This document shows positions 18,949 through 28,428 of a stretch of 64,000 nt of DNA, piece by piece. This stretch comes from Methylomonas methanica. Its GTDB lineage: Bacteria > Pseudomonadota > Gammaproteobacteria > Methylococcales > Methylomonadaceae. Position 1 is the stretch's first letter. Each line of letters opens with the position of its first letter. The stretch lies in NCBI GenBank assembly GCA_001644045.1, contig LUUF01000043.1, positions 180,922-244,921 of the forward strand. Direction: 5' to 3'. The notes under the pieces are model-generated. The model was not told the DNA's origin and made no database searches. It saw only the letters and a list, made by a program, of their open reading frames with translations. A program made the translations under genes and the position numbers.

Positions 18949-20037
18949 TTAAATCACTATCAACTCGGCTCTGAGCGCGCCGGCGGATTTCAATGCTTCC
19001 AAGATGGCCACCAAGTCGCTGGGGCCCGCGCCGACGCCGTTTACGGCCTGGACTATTTCGTCCAGCGATACGCCGGGATTGAAGACAAACATGTGGTTCT
19101 TGTCTTCTTTGACCGAGACGTTGGACTGCGGTGTGACTACCGTGCTGCCGCCGGATAGCGGGTTGGGCTGGCTGACTTGTTGATTCTCGCTGATCGTCAC
19201 GGTCAAGCTGCCATGAGATACGGCGGCCGGTTGTACTCTGACCTTGCTATTGATGATCACGGTGCCGGTGCGGGAATTAACAATCACTTTGGCGGGAGCA
19301 TCGTCGGGAGCCAGCTCCAGGTTTTCGATAACCGAAGCAAAACCGACCCGTTGGTTGGGGTTAACCGGCGCTCTGACGCTGACCGAGGTGGCATCGACGG
19401 CTTGCGCGGTTTCGGCGCCCAGTGCCTTGTTGATGGAATCCGCCATCCGTTGCGCGGTGGTGAAATCCGACGAGTTCAAATTAAATACCAGGTCAGCGCT
19501 TTGATCGAAAGAGCTGGGTACGATGCGTTCCACCGTCGCGCCGTTAGGCACACGGCCCACCAGCGGATTATTCACGGTAATTTTCGAGCCGTCCTGACCG
19601 CCGGCGGCCAAGCCGCCCACGACCAGATTACCTTGTGCTACCGCATAGACATTGCCGTCGGCTCCGCGTAACGGGCTCATCAACAGCGAGCCGCCGCGTA
19701 GACTTTTCGCGTCGCCTATCGAGGAGACCGTGACATCAATTTTTTGACCGGGTTTGGCGAAAGCGGGCAGATCGGCATGAATGCTAACCAGCGCGACGTT
19801 TTTGGATTTGGGGTCGGTATCGGGCGGCAAGGTCAGGCCCAGCTTGCCCATCATGCTGCGCAGGCTTTGGCCGGTAAATTTGGTTTTATCGCCGGATTTA
19901 TCCAGGCCAGTGACCAGGCCATAACCTACCAGTTGGTTGCTGCGCACGCCGGCAATGGACGCGATGTCTTTAATGCGTTCGGCTTGCACGGTATTTGCCA
20001 AGAGCAGCAGGGCAATTGCAGTGAGTATTTTGTTCAT
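18949..20037 (-). CDS. flgI: Flagellar P-ring protein FlgI
   Basis: 362 residues with a Sec signal peptide ([19 protein letters not shown], cleavage near residue 19) and the P-ring pattern [46 protein letters not shown] and, at the C-terminus, [38 protein letters not shown]. It forms the periplasmic bushing around the rod; assembly is assisted by FlgA, encoded at 27348. Located between flgH and flgJ in the standard order. Confidence 0.97.
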   Translation of the reverse strand: MNKILTAIALLLLANTVQAERIKDIASIAGVRSNQLVGYGLVTGLDKSGDKTKFTGQSLRSMMGKLGLTLPPDTDPKSKNVALVSIHADLPAFAKPGQKIDVTVSSIGDAKSLRGGSLLMSPLRGADGNVYAVAQGNLVVGGLAAGGQDGSKITVNNPLVGRVPNGATVERIVPSSFDQSADLVFNLNSSDFTTAQRMADSINKALGAETAQAVDATSVSVRAPVNPNQRVGFASVIENLELAPDDAPAKVIVNSRTGTVIINSKVRVQPAAVSHGSLTVTISENQQVSQPNPLSGGSTVVTPQSNVSVKEDKNHMFVFNPGVSLDEIVQAVNGVGAGPSDLVAILEALKSAGALRAELIVI

Positions 20038-20059
20038 CAGATTTCTCCGTCAGCCTTGG

Positions 20060-20764
20060 CTAGAAAGGAAACAATGGGCTCGAAAGAATTCGCGAGATCC
20101 AGCCCGGTTTGTTGCTGTCGGCCAAGGCGCCGTCGCCGGTGTACATGATGGTGGCGTCGGCAACCTTGCTGGAGGACAGTTTATTGGCGACGCTAATATC
20201 GATTGGACGAACGATGCCGGACAGACGAATGTATTCGCTGCCATCGTTTAAAGTGACGCGTTTTTCGCCGCGTACCCGCAGATTGCCGTTGGGTAGCACG
20301 TCTACGACGGTGACGCTGATGTCGCCGGATAGCTTGTTGCTTTGTCTGGCGTCGCCTTTGCCCTCGGTGCTGCGGTCCATGCTGTAGTCGAGAGAAGTCG
20401 CCAAGTCATGACCAAGCAAAGCGGAACTGGCCAGACCGAAAATGGTGGGAGCACTGCCCTTGGCCTGGATGTCGCTGTTTTTACTGGCCTTGGAATTGGC
20501 CTGTTTGGTGGCGGAGGTGTTCTCGTCGAAAGTCACCGTCAAAATATCGCCAACCCGGCGCGCGGCATGATCTTCGAATAAGCGCATGTCGTAGCCGGCT
20601 TGGTAAATTGCGCCATTGCTTTGTTGCGGTGGGCGCAGGTCGGCGGGTTGTACCGGGGCGAAGTCGGGGTCGCGTTTCGGCAAGGTATCGCAGCCGGCCA
20701 GTAGCGCGATTGCCGCTACCAGCAAAATTTTGCCGCCTGCTTGCCGTTTGATTAATCTGTTCAT
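20060..20764 (-). CDS. flgH: Flagellar L-ring lipoprotein FlgH
   Basis: 234 residues with a lipoprotein signal and lipobox LLAG-C, then the FlgH core: GAIYQAG, DHAARRVGDILTVTFDENTSATKQANS, and the C-terminal NLRVRGEKRVTLNDGSEYIRLSGIVRPIDIS. It forms the outer-membrane ring of the basal body. It lies 15 bp downstream of flgG and 22 bp upstream of flgI. Confidence 0.96.
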   Translation of the reverse strand: MNRLIKRQAGGKILLVAAIALLAGCDTLPKRDPDFAPVQPADLRPPQQSNGAIYQAGYDMRLFEDHAARRVGDILTVTFDENTSATKQANSKASKNSDIQAKGSAPTIFGLASSALLGHDLATSLDYSMDRSTEGKGDARQSNKLSGDISVTVVDVLPNGNLRVRGEKRVTLNDGSEYIRLSGIVRPIDISVANKLSSSKVADATIMYTGDGALADSNKPGWISRILSSPLFPF

Positions 20765-20779
20765 GAGCCTTGTCCTAAA

Positions 20780-21568
20780 TTAAAGTTGTTGCGTGACAAA
20801 GGACAGCATTTGGTCGGTGGTGGAAATGGCTTTGGAGTTCATCTCATAAGCGCGCTGGGTTTCTATCATGTTCACCAGTTCTTCCACTACGTTGACGTTC
20901 GAGGTTTCCAGGGAGCCTTGTACCAAACTGCCCAACTCGTTTTCTCCCGGTGCGCCGATGATAGGTGCGCCGCTGGCGACGGTTTCGCGGAACAGGTTGT
21001 CGCCGATAGGCTCCAAGCCGGCGGTATTGATGAAGTCGGCAATCTGGATCTGTCCCACCTGATTGGCCGCCGCAGCGCCGGGTTGGGTCACCGAAACCGT
21101 GCCGTCCTGGCCGACCGTGATGCTCAGCGCGTCTTGGGGAATGGTGATGGCCGGTTCCAGCGGCATGCCGTTGGAGGTGACGACTTGGCCGGTGGAGTCC
21201 ATTTTGAACGAGCCGTCGCGGGTGTAGTTGATATCGCCGTTAGGCATTAAAATCTGCATAAAACCGCGTCCGCTCACCGCTATATCCAGCGAGTTGCCGG
21301 TTTGCAGAATATTGCCCTGGGTGTGCAGTTTTTCGGTAGCCACCGTGCGTACCCCGGTGCCAAGCTGTAAGCCGGTGGGCAATTGGGTGTTTTGGGTGGA
21401 TTGCGCGCCGGCTTGACGGACGTTTTGATACATCAAGTCGGCGAAGATCGGTCTGGCTTTCTTGAAGCCGGTGGTATTGACGTTGGCCAGGTTATTGGAA
21501 ATAACCGCCATGCGGGTTTGTTGGGCATCCAAACCGGATTTTGCGACCCATAATGCTCTTTCTGTCAT
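20780..21568 (-). CDS. flgG: Flagellar distal rod protein FlgG
   Basis: 262 residues, the exact usual length. Signature N-terminus ([45 protein letters not shown]), central [22 protein letters not shown] and C-terminal [36 protein letters not shown]. It forms the distal rod passing through the P and L rings. Preceded by flgF and followed by flgH. Confidence 0.97.
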   Translation of the reverse strand: MTERALWVAKSGLDAQQTRMAVISNNLANVNTTGFKKARPIFADLMYQNVRQAGAQSTQNTQLPTGLQLGTGVRTVATEKLHTQGNILQTGNSLDIAVSGRGFMQILMPNGDINYTRDGSFKMDSTGQVVTSNGMPLEPAITIPQDALSITVGQDGTVSVTQPGAAAANQVGQIQIADFINTAGLEPIGDNLFRETVASGAPIIGAPGENELGSLVQGSLETSNVNVVEELVNMIETQRAYEMNSKAISTTDQMLSFVTQQL

Positions 21569-21619
21569 GACAATCTCCTAATCTGACAAATTTTTGTCTT
21601 ATCAGGAGTAATGCAGAAA

Positions 21620-22363
21620 CTATGCCACTTGCATCAGCTTGGCGCTGGCGCCGGAAGTGTCGTCGATGTTTTTCATGACCTTGGATTGCAATTCGAAGTT
21701 TCTGGATAGTTCTATCATTTCCACCATTGCCGCCAAAGCATTGACGTTGCTGGATTCCAGCGAGCCTTGAATCAGGGTGACGTTGGCATCGGGCGGGATC
21801 GCGCCGGCTTGTTTGGCGTGCATCAAGCCGTCTTCGCGTTTTTCCAAATCGGCCGGGTCCGGGTTTACCAGCTTGATCCGCTCGACAATGACACTATTGG
21901 TGGCATTGACGCCTTGCGGGACAATGGAGATGGTGCCGTCGGTGCCGATTTCCATTTTTTGAGCGGGCGGAATGGTGATCGGTTCGCCGCCTTCGCCGAG
22001 AACGGAGAGGCCGGCCCCGTTTTGTAACAGGCCTTCCGGGGTGAGGCGCAAATCGCCGGCGCGAGTGTAGGCTTCCTGGCCCTCTGCATTACGCACCGCG
22101 ATCCAGCCCTGGCCGTTGATCGCGACATCCAGGTCGCGGCCGGTGGTGTGGATGCTGCCGCTCGACATGTTGGTGCCGGGGCGTTCGGTCATCGAATAAA
22201 CCCGCGAGGGGTAGCCGGGACCGAAGGCCGGCATTGCGCGAAATTGCTCGAAATCCGCCTTAAAGCCGGTGGTCTGGGCGTTGGCCAGATTATTGGCGTT
22301 GGCGCCTTGCGCCAGCAAGGTCTGCTTGGCGCCGTTCATCGCAATGTAAAGGCTACGGTCCAT
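21620..22363 (-). CDS. flgF: Flagellar proximal rod protein FlgF
   Basis: 247 residues beginning MDRSLYIAMNGAKQTLLAQGANANNLANAQTTGFKADFEQF and ending SNVNALAAMVEMIELSRNFELQSKVMKNIDD, the rod-protein termini diagnostic of FlgF. Part of the axial rod in the periplasm. A 51-bp gap separates it from flgG. Confidence 0.96.
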   Translation of the reverse strand: MDRSLYIAMNGAKQTLLAQGANANNLANAQTTGFKADFEQFRAMPAFGPGYPSRVYSMTERPGTNMSSGSIHTTGRDLDVAINGQGWIAVRNAEGQEAYTRAGDLRLTPEGLLQNGAGLSVLGEGGEPITIPPAQKMEIGTDGTISIVPQGVNATNSVIVERIKLVNPDPADLEKREDGLMHAKQAGAIPPDANVTLIQGSLESSNVNALAAMVEMIELSRNFELQSKVMKNIDDTSGASAKLMQVA

Positions 22364-22379
22364 GGTTATTCCCCATTAA

Positions 22380-23711
22380 TTACCGAATTTGCAATATGGT
22401 TTGCATGATGCTGTTTTCGGTGGTGATGGTCTGGGCATTGGCCTGGTAATGCTGTTGGGCGACGATTAGATTGACTAATTGTGCCGACAACTCGACATTC
22501 GAGCTTTCCAGCGCGCCGGACTGAATCAGACCGAAGTTGTTGGCACCCGCTTCGCCGGGAATCGGTTCCCCGGAGTTGGCGCTTTGTCCCCAGGCCGTAT
22601 CGCCGATTTTGGCCAAGCCGTTGGTATTGGCGAAGCGCGTCAATGCCACTTTACCCATGGTTTGCGAACCACCGTTACTGAAACGCGCAAATATCACGCC
22701 TTCGTCGTCGATGTCGATACCCGTCAAGCGTCCGGCTGGCAAGCCGTTTTGGGTCATCGTGTTAACGCTGAATTTTTCCTGAACCTGCGTGGAGCCGAAG
22801 AAGTCCATGGTGCCCACCTTGATGGGGGCCGCGCCGGTAGAGGGCAAGATGGTGTAGTCGCTAAGTGCGAATCGGCCCGACGCCGGAGATTGCAATTTAC
22901 CCGAGGAATCAAATGTCATCACGGCGGGGGTGGGTACCGTGGTGGTGGTTGCAGGTGCTGCAACCGCTGTACCGTAGGTGCCCGCGTTGATCGAGGTTCT
23001 GGCGGTCGGGGTCGCGGGTTCGGCCATATAGTGATAAACACTCCAAGGAGTTGTCGAGGCCGTTGAAGTGCCTTTCACATAATACGTGGTGAGGATGTGC
23101 GGCGACCCCAGTGAATCGTAGACGGTGACCGAGGTTTGCGAGTTATAGGAATTATTATTGGTCGGATCGAACGGTGTTACCGCGGGGACTGTTTCGTTGG
23201 CATTGAGGTTCACCGCCAGCGATACGGTGTCCGTGGCGCTGGGTAAGCCGGTGAGGGTGTTGATCTGAACCGGTTGCGTCACACCGGTGCTGAAGCCGTC
23301 GGAGACTGCGGTGCCGTTGGGTTTGTATACCATCAGCGATTTGCCTTGGTTGTTGACCAGATAGCCGTCCTTGTCCAGTTTGAATTCGCCGGATCGGGTA
23401 TAGGTGATGTCGTTGGTTTCCGTCGGACTTTTGGCCATCGTGAAGAAGCCTTCGCCGCTGATCGCTAAATCCAGATTGTTGTCGGTGAACGACAAACTAC
23501 CCTGATTGAATTGTTGGGCGACGTTGGAGACTCGGACGCCCGCGCCGGCGGTGGTGTTGCTGACGCCGCCCAGACTGGACGCATAAACATCGGCGAATTC
23601 GGAGCGCGATTTTTTAAAGCCCACGGTGTTGGCGTTGGCAATATTGTTGCCGGTCACGGCCAAGTTGTTGGATGCGGCGTTTAAGCCGCTTAATGCTGTT
23701 GTAAAAGCCAT
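22380..23711 (-). CDS. flgE: Flagellar hook protein FlgE
   Basis: 443 residues. N-terminal MAFTTALSGLNAASNNLAVTGNNIANANTVGFKKSRSEFADVYA, then AISGEGFFTMAKSPTETNDITYTRSGEFKLDKDGYLVN, a Thr/Ala-rich surface domain, and C-terminal SNVELSAQLVNLIVAQQHYQANAQTITTENSIMQTILQIR. It polymerises into the flexible hook on the FlgD cap encoded just upstream. Slightly longer than the enterobacterial protein because of the variable domain. Confidence 0.97.
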   Translation of the reverse strand: MAFTTALSGLNAASNNLAVTGNNIANANTVGFKKSRSEFADVYASSLGGVSNTTAGAGVRVSNVAQQFNQGSLSFTDNNLDLAISGEGFFTMAKSPTETNDITYTRSGEFKLDKDGYLVNNQGKSLMVYKPNGTAVSDGFSTGVTQPVQINTLTGLPSATDTVSLAVNLNANETVPAVTPFDPTNNNSYNSQTSVTVYDSLGSPHILTTYYVKGTSTASTTPWSVYHYMAEPATPTARTSINAGTYGTAVAAPATTTTVPTPAVMTFDSSGKLQSPASGRFALSDYTILPSTGAAPIKVGTMDFFGSTQVQEKFSVNTMTQNGLPAGRLTGIDIDDEGVIFARFSNGGSQTMGKVALTRFANTNGLAKIGDTAWGQSANSGEPIPGEAGANNFGLIQSGALESSNVELSAQLVNLIVAQQHYQANAQTITTENSIMQTILQIR

Positions 23712-23724
23712 GATGCCTTCTCCT

Positions 23725-24405
23725 TCACAAGATTTGTTTAATTTGACTGAATTTCACGGTGCCGACGCCGTCCAGATTGACTTGCAGACCACTGCTGCCG
23801 CCGCCCATCGTTACGCTTTTCACCAGCGATTTGATGTTGGTGGAGAGTACGGTATTGACGCCGTCAATTTTGGCTTCGGCTTGAATTTTGTAGATACCCG
23901 GATCGGCGAGTTGCTCATTGCTATCCTTGCCGTCCCATTCGAAGGTGGTAGTGCCGGCCGATTGCGCGCCCATATCGATCTCCCTAACGGTGGCGCCGGT
24001 TTGCGGGTCTATGATTTTCACACTGACGTTCGGCGAGCTACTGGGCATTTCGAAATCGCCCGAGACGCTGCCGCCGGCACCAAGCAATGCTTCCTTCGCG
24101 GGAGCCGAAACATGGCGGCCGACCAAGCCTGCTGCTTGCAGGGCTTGGTCGGAGCTGAGCGAGCTGGCGAAATCCTTGAACGAAGCCTGTAGATCCTGAA
24201 TGCCGGATACGGTGCTGAACTGGGCCATTTGGCCGAGAAATTCGCCGTTGTCCATGGGCTTCATCGGGTCCTGATGGGTCATTTGCGTGGTCAGCAGTTT
24301 CAGAAACTGATCTTGCCCCAAGGTTTGTTTTTGCACGCCTTTTGCCGTGCCGGAACCGGTAGTGGCCAAGCCGAGGCTGTTAAATGTGTCAATTGCGCTG
24401 GTCAT
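23725..24405 (-). CDS. flgD: Flagellar hook cap protein FlgD
   Basis: 226 residues. The N-terminal export and cap region contains LGQDQFLKLLTTQMTHQDPMKPMDNGEFLGQMAQFSTVSGIQDL, and the C-terminal half holds the FlgD Ig-like fold with GATVREIDMGAQSAGTTTFEWDGKDSNEQLADPGIYKI. It scaffolds hook polymerisation at the cell surface and is replaced by FlgK when the hook is complete. Confidence 0.97.
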   Translation of the reverse strand: MTSAIDTFNSLGLATTGSGTAKGVQKQTLGQDQFLKLLTTQMTHQDPMKPMDNGEFLGQMAQFSTVSGIQDLQASFKDFASSLSSDQALQAAGLVGRHVSAPAKEALLGAGGSVSGDFEMPSSSPNVSVKIIDPQTGATVREIDMGAQSAGTTTFEWDGKDSNEQLADPGIYKIQAEAKIDGVNTVLSTNIKSLVKSVTMGGGSSGLQVNLDGVGTVKFSQIKQIL

Positions 24406-24412
24406 AAATGCC

Positions 24413-24829
24413 TCACTGTCCCATTTTCAGGGTTTGCAGAATCAGGTTTTTAGCGGTGTTCAACACCTCTACATTGTTTTCGTAGGAACGGGAAGCGGAC
24501 ATCATGTTGGCCATTTCTTCCACGGTATTGACGTTGGATTTATAGATGTAGCCGGTTGCGTCTGCCAGCGGGTGGTTGGGGGCGTATTCCATCACCGGCG
24601 GCGCCTGGTTTTCGACGACCCCCAGCACGTTGACGCCGCTGGCGGTGCTGTTTTTATCCATCGCGTTTTTTAATTCAGCGGCAAACACCGGTTGGCGGGA
24701 TTTATAGACCTGATCGATGCTGCTGCTGACGCTGCTGGCATTGGAGATATTGCTGGCGACCAGATTCAGTCTGAGGTTTTGCGCGTTCATGCCGCTACCG
24801 GCGACGTCGAAGATGCGAAATGAAGACAT
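24413..24829 (-). CDS. flgC: Flagellar proximal rod protein FlgC
   Basis: 138 residues with MSSFRIFDVAGSGMNAQNLRLNLVASNISNASSVSSSIDQVYKSRQPVF at the start and SNVNTVEEMANMMSASRSYENNVEVLNTAKNLILQTLKMG at the end, both diagnostic of FlgC. Part of the rod near the MS ring. Two bases separate its start from the flgB stop region. Confidence 0.97.
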   Translation of the reverse strand: MSSFRIFDVAGSGMNAQNLRLNLVASNISNASSVSSSIDQVYKSRQPVFAAELKNAMDKNSTASGVNVLGVVENQAPPVMEYAPNHPLADATGYIYKSNVNTVEEMANMMSASRSYENNVEVLNTAKNLILQTLKMGQ

Positions 24830-24831
24830 GG

Positions 24832-25227
24832 TTATTCTCCTTTAATGGCGGACATCAGGCCGGAAAACTTGTTGTTGATAAACCGCAAGCTGGCTTCGTA
24901 CTGCACGGCGTTTTCCGCGTATTTGGCTTGCTCGATATGCGACTCGACGGTATTACCGTCCAGCGAGGCTTGTTGCGGATTGCGATAGAGCAGGTCGGCG
25001 CCGAGCACATTGTTACGACTAGGCAGATGGCCTTGCTGGCTGCGTTTCAGTTCCGAACCGTCTCCGGCCAGGGCTTGTTGAAACACCGATTTAAAGTCCA
25101 GATCGCGGGCTTTGTAATCGGGCGTGTCGGCGTTAGCCAGGTTTGAAGCCAGAATCTCGCTGCGCTTTTCGCGCAACGCTAATGCTTGCGGATGTATGCC
25201 TAAGGCACTGTCGAAATTAATAGCCAT
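24832..25227 (-). CDS. flgB: Flagellar proximal rod protein FlgB
   Basis: 131 residues from ATG 25227, which has AAAGGTG six bases upstream; a GTG nine bases earlier would overlap that ribosome site. Contains SALGIHPQALALREKRSEILASNLANADTPDYKARDLDFKSVFQQAL, typical FlgB. First gene of the flgB-L operon, with a sigma-54-like promoter about 30 bp upstream. Confidence 0.96.
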   Translation of the reverse strand: MAINFDSALGIHPQALALREKRSEILASNLANADTPDYKARDLDFKSVFQQALAGDGSELKRSQQGHLPSRNNVLGADLLYRNPQQASLDGNTVESHIEQAKYAENAVQYEASLRFINNKFSGLMSAIKGE

Positions 25228-25256
25228 AATTGCCACCTTTGGGTTTTTAAACCTTA

Positions 25257-25274
25257 AAGCAGTATATGTGCCAT
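25257..25274 (-). promoter_or_regulatory. Sigma-54-type promoter of the flgB operon
   Basis: On the minus strand the sequence reads TGGCACATATACTGCTT: TGGCAC, the invariant GG-N10-GC spacing and TGCT, against the consensus TGGCACG-N4-TTGCA. The predicted transcript would start near 25247, leaving about 20 nt with the ribosome site of flgB. Rod and hook operons of polar flagellates such as Pseudomonas and Vibrio are known to use RpoN. Confidence 0.7.
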
Positions 25275-25404
25275 AAAATAAATGTGCTGTTATTTCATTC
25301 GTGTAGCGGTTTTGAATGGTGGCGAGAGTGTCAAAAAAGAGTGTTTCAGACGGGGCGGCAAAATGCTGCCGCTGTGTTAAGTCGTCAATAAACTGACGAG
25401 CGGC

Positions 25405-26271
25405 TTAACCGACTTTTTTGAAGTAGCTGGTTAAGCCGGAGCGAACCAATTCAAAGCTGTTTAAGCCCGTCGGCATCGCTTCGGTACTACTGAGAAACAG
25501 ATAGCCGCCCGGTTCCAGGCTGTCGGCCATACGTGTGAGGATGTCGCGTTTGACTTGATCCGAGAAATAGATCAAGACGTTGCGACAGAAGATCAGGTCA
25601 AAACGGCCCAAGGCAGTGAAGGATTTGAGCAGATTGAATTGTTGAAAACGCACGAGTTGGCTGACTTCCGGGCTAAGTAAGTAGCCGTCGTAATTTTTGT
25701 GGAAATAGCGTGCTTTAGCGGTGCTATCCATGCCGCGCGACAGTGCGGCTTCCGAATAAACCGCTTTCTTGGCTTCTTCGAGAATAGCTTCCGAGATGTC
25801 CGTGCCGATTATTTGTACCGAGCGGGATTTGGTAGAGGCTCTGATTGCTTCCAGCGCGCAGATGCCTATCGAGTAAGGTTCTTGGCCTGATGAGCAGGCG
25901 GCGGACCAAACTCTTACATTGCCGTTTTTGCTGTTGAGTAAGTTGGGTAAGACGTTGTCTTTGAGTTCGGCGAATTGCCGTTCGTCTCGAAACCAGAAGG
26001 TTTCGTTGGTGGTCATCGCGTCTATCACCGCGCTTTTTAATTTTTGGGCGGAAAACGAAGCCGATTGCAGGCCGTTGGCCAGTTCGGCGAAGCTTGAGAA
26101 TTCGAACTTGCCCATTAAGGGCAGCAATCGGCTTTTTACCAGGTATTGTTTGCTGTCGCCCAACTCGATGCCGCAACTTTGGCTGAGGAACTGTTGTATG
26201 GCTTGGTACTCCGCGGCGGAAATGTCGATAATTTTGCCCGCCGGACTGCCCGGTTCAGCCTGCTTCAACAT
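25405..26271 (-). CDS. cheR: Chemotaxis protein methyltransferase CheR
   Basis: 288 residues. N-terminal helical CheR domain (ISAAEYQAIQQFLSQSCGIELGDSKQYLVKSRLLPLM) and C-terminal SAM-binding domain with TNETFWFRDERQF, VRVWSAACSSGQEPYSIGICALE, IIGTDISEAILEEAKKAVYS, FDLIFCRNVLIYF and GGYLFLSSTEAMP. It methylates glutamates of chemoreceptors in the cytoplasm. It follows cheV by 38 bp; the pair lies directly upstream of the flgB operon, as in Vibrio and Pseudomonas. Confidence 0.96.
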   Translation of the reverse strand: MLKQAEPGSPAGKIIDISAAEYQAIQQFLSQSCGIELGDSKQYLVKSRLLPLMGKFEFSSFAELANGLQSASFSAQKLKSAVIDAMTTNETFWFRDERQFAELKDNVLPNLLNSKNGNVRVWSAACSSGQEPYSIGICALEAIRASTKSRSVQIIGTDISEAILEEAKKAVYSEAALSRGMDSTAKARYFHKNYDGYLLSPEVSQLVRFQQFNLLKSFTALGRFDLIFCRNVLIYFSDQVKRDILTRMADSLEPGGYLFLSSTEAMPTGLNSFELVRSGLTSYFKKVG

Positions 26272-26309
26272 ATCTGAGTTTTAGGGACGGGCGGAATGGA
26301 GTGTGTCGA

Positions 26310-27242
26310 TCAGGAATGCGCGGCATGATAAAGCTTGAGCTGATGCTGGATGGAATTCATCAACGAATCGGGATCAAACTTGGCCAGAAATTCGTTGGCG
26401 CCGACTTTTTGGACCATTGAGGTGTTAAACACGCCGCTCAATGAAGTATGCAAAATTAGATAGATTTTCTTCATGTTGGGGTCGGCCTTGATTTTGGTGG
26501 CCAGGGTGTAGCCGTCCATGCGCGGCATTTCCACATCGGAAATGATCATTGAATATTTGTCCTGAATATCGATGCCTTCCGCGACTAGCGCATTCAAATG
26601 ATCCCACGCCTCTTGGCCATCTTTTAACAGCGTGCACTCGATGCCAATTTGTTGGCAGACGCGTTTAACCTGATTTCTAGCTACCGAGGAATCGTCCACC
26701 ACCAAAATGTGATCGTTTTTGCTGGTTACTTCCATGTCGATGACTTCCGCGGAAGCTTCTTCGCGGCCGCCGATGACTTCTTTCATCACTTTTTCGACGT
26801 CGATGACTTCGATCAGTTCGCCGTCGATTTCAGTCACTGCGGTTAGGTAGCTTTCTTTACCGGTGCCGGTAGGTGGGGCTTTTACTTGTTCCCAGCCGAT
26901 GTTGATGATCCGGTCTACCGAGCCGACCAGAAAGCCTTGAATGGAGCGGTTGTATTCTGTGACGATGACATAGCAGCCGGCGTCGCGCACCAAGGGTCTC
27001 ATGCCTATGGCCATCGACAGATCGAGCACGGGAATGGTTTTGCCGCGCAGGTGCGCGACCCCGCATATCACCGAATGAGAATTGGGGATTTGAGTTAAGG
27101 GTGGGCACTGAATCACTTCCTGGACTTTGAAAACATTAATCCCAAAGCGTTGTTTACTAACAAGTTTAAACAACAAGAGTTCGAATCTGTTGTGCCCCGC
27201 CAGTTTAGTGCGCTGATCGACTCCGTCTAAGACTCCGGCCAT
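26310..27242 (-). CDS. cheV: Chemotaxis coupling protein CheV (CheW-REC)
   Basis: 310 residues. N-terminal CheW-like domain (about 15-160: NRFELLLFKLVSKQRFGINVFKVQEV, VAHLRGKTIPVLDLSMAIG) and C-terminal response-regulator receiver (about 176-305) with acidic pair Asp183/Asp184 (ILVVDDSSVARNQV), phospho-acceptor Asp236 (MIISDVEMPRMDGY) and HTSLS. It links chemoreceptors to CheA and may act as a phosphate sink. Divergent from flgA, with TATAAT on its strand in the shared gap as a possible -10. Confidence 0.95.
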   Translation of the reverse strand: MAGVLDGVDQRTKLAGHNRFELLLFKLVSKQRFGINVFKVQEVIQCPPLTQIPNSHSVICGVAHLRGKTIPVLDLSMAIGMRPLVRDAGCYVIVTEYNRSIQGFLVGSVDRIINIGWEQVKAPPTGTGKESYLTAVTEIDGELIEVIDVEKVMKEVIGGREEASAEVIDMEVTSKNDHILVVDDSSVARNQVKRVCQQIGIECTLLKDGQEAWDHLNALVAEGIDIQDKYSMIISDVEMPRMDGYTLATKIKADPNMKKIYLILHTSLSGVFNTSMVQKVGANEFLAKFDPDSLMNSIQHQLKLYHAAHS

Positions 27243-27308
27243 AAAACCCCCTGAAATATGCTGTTTGCAATTATAGACACTTTGCTTTTTTTTACTTTAG
27301 AAAATTGC

Positions 27309-27325
27309 TGGTATGTTTCGTGCTT
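27309..27325 (+). promoter_or_regulatory. Sigma-54-type promoter before flgA
   Basis: TGGTATGTTTCGTGCTT keeps the GG-N10-GC core (GG 27310-27311, GC 27322-27323) of the RpoN consensus. Expected start of transcription is near 27335, which supports flgA beginning at 27348 or 27360 and argues against any earlier in-frame ATG. Confidence 0.55.
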
Positions 27326-27347
27326 TATTCTTGCAAAAGTCAAAAAT

Positions 27348-28049
27348 ATGGCGACTGTAATGAAGATCAAAAATTTAAGTGTGGTTTTGCTATGGATCTC
27401 CGAAATGGCATTAGCCGGGCCGATGCAATCGGTGCCCCTGATTCAGGATGCGGTTAACCAATATATCAGCACTAACCTAGAGCCCGGTGGCAAGTATGAA
27501 ATAGGCGGCGCGCAAATCGATCCGCGTTTGCAATTGCCGCAGTGCGAACAGGCGTTACAGGTGTTTACCCAATCGGGTCAGGTAAAACCTGGCAGGAATA
27601 CGGTAGGGGTGCGTTGCCACGGCGAGAGAGGCTGGACGATTTATAGCATGGTGTCGATAAGGTCGTTTAAAGACGTGTTAGTCCTAAATCGCTCTTTGCA
27701 GCGCAACGATGTGATTCGCGCGGAGTATTTGAGTGCGGAAACCCGCGATATTGGCTTGTTGCAACAAGGCTATTTGACCGAGCTGGATGATGTCGTCGAT
27801 AAACAGGCGGTACGGAATATTCCCGCCGGCAGCGTGTTGAGTAAGCTGCACGTTACCGAATTGACATTGGTGAAGCGGGGCGAGCGGGTAAATATTCAAT
27901 CAGGCAAGGCCGGAGTACTAATCAGCGCTGTTGGCACTGCGATGGCGGATGGCGCCAAAGGTCAGAAAATCAATGTAAAAAACCTGTCTTCGCAACGCGT
28001 AATACAGGCTACCGTGGTCGATTCCGGTCAGGTGTCGGTTTATTTTTGA
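27348..28049 (+). CDS. flgA: P-ring assembly chaperone FlgA
   Basis: About 233 residues. A Sec signal peptide (MKIKNLSVVLLWISEMALA) suggests the true start is ATG 27348 or ATG 27360; the frame is open from 27258 but that start lies before the predicted promoter. The mature protein has FlgA/SAF features: GGAQIDPRLQLPQCEQAL, NTVGVRCHGERGWTIYSMVSIRSFKDVLVLNRSLQRNDVI, VDKQAVRNIPAGSVLSKLHV and, at the C-terminus, GQKINVKNLSSQRVIQATVVDSGQVSVYF. It acts in the periplasm to assemble FlgI. Usual neighbours flgM and flgN follow. Confidence 0.92.
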   Translation: MATVMKIKNLSVVLLWISEMALAGPMQSVPLIQDAVNQYISTNLEPGGKYEIGGAQIDPRLQLPQCEQALQVFTQSGQVKPGRNTVGVRCHGERGWTIYSMVSIRSFKDVLVLNRSLQRNDVIRAEYLSAETRDIGLLQQGYLTELDDVVDKQAVRNIPAGSVLSKLHVTELTLVKRGERVNIQSGKAGVLISAVGTAMADGAKGQKINVKNLSSQRVIQATVVDSGQVSVYF

Positions 28050-28057
28050 TAAAGCAT

Positions 28058-28084
28058 TAAAGGAATTTATGATGATGCCGCTAA
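28058..28084 (+). promoter_or_regulatory. Sigma-28 (FliA) promoter before flgM
   Basis: TAAAGGAA, an 11-bp spacer and GCCGCTAA match the consensus TAAAGTTT-N11-GCCGATAA with exact spacing. It lies 35 bp upstream of the flgM start and just after the flgA stop, as expected for autoregulated expression of the anti-sigma factor. Confidence 0.75.
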
Positions 28085-28118
28085 ATGCTACAGATAAAAC
28101 TAATTTAGGAATTCCGTC

Positions 28119-28424
28119 ATGGCTATCGAATCTATCGCCGGCAAATCTGTTAGTACACCGCTACCGGCAAAATCAGCGGTTAAGGACTCGGTCGAGCTTA
28201 AAGAGAAGCCCGTCAATGGTGCCTCCACGGACACTGTCAACATTACCGCGACCGCTCAGGACATTAAATCGGCAACAGCTGCAAGCGCTGCCGCCCCCGT
28301 GGTGAATGAAGACCGTGTAGCGGCGATAAAAGCCGCAGTGCAGGACGGCAGCTATCAAGTCAACGCCGAGCGCGTTGCCGAGAAAATGTTGCAATTTGAA
28401 GGTCAACTAACCAATAGCACATGA
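28119..28424 (+). CDS. flgM: Anti-sigma-28 factor FlgM
   Basis: 101 residues, ATG with AGGAA upstream. The N-terminal half is low-complexity and probably unstructured; the C-terminal [34 protein letters not shown] is the conserved FliA-binding helix region. FlgM holds sigma-28 inactive in the cytoplasm until it is exported through the completed hook. Preceded by a sigma-28-like promoter and followed 4 bp later by flgN. Confidence 0.93.
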   Translation: MAIESIAGKSVSTPLPAKSAVKDSVELKEKPVNGASTDTVNITATAQDIKSATAASAAAPVVNEDRVAAIKAAVQDGSYQVNAERVAEKMLQFEGQLTNST

Positions 28425-28428
28425 CGTC

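Noticed and set aside
22479..23066. 195-codon open frame antisense to flgE
   Set aside because: Low-complexity Arg/Gly-rich translation opposite a conserved hook gene.
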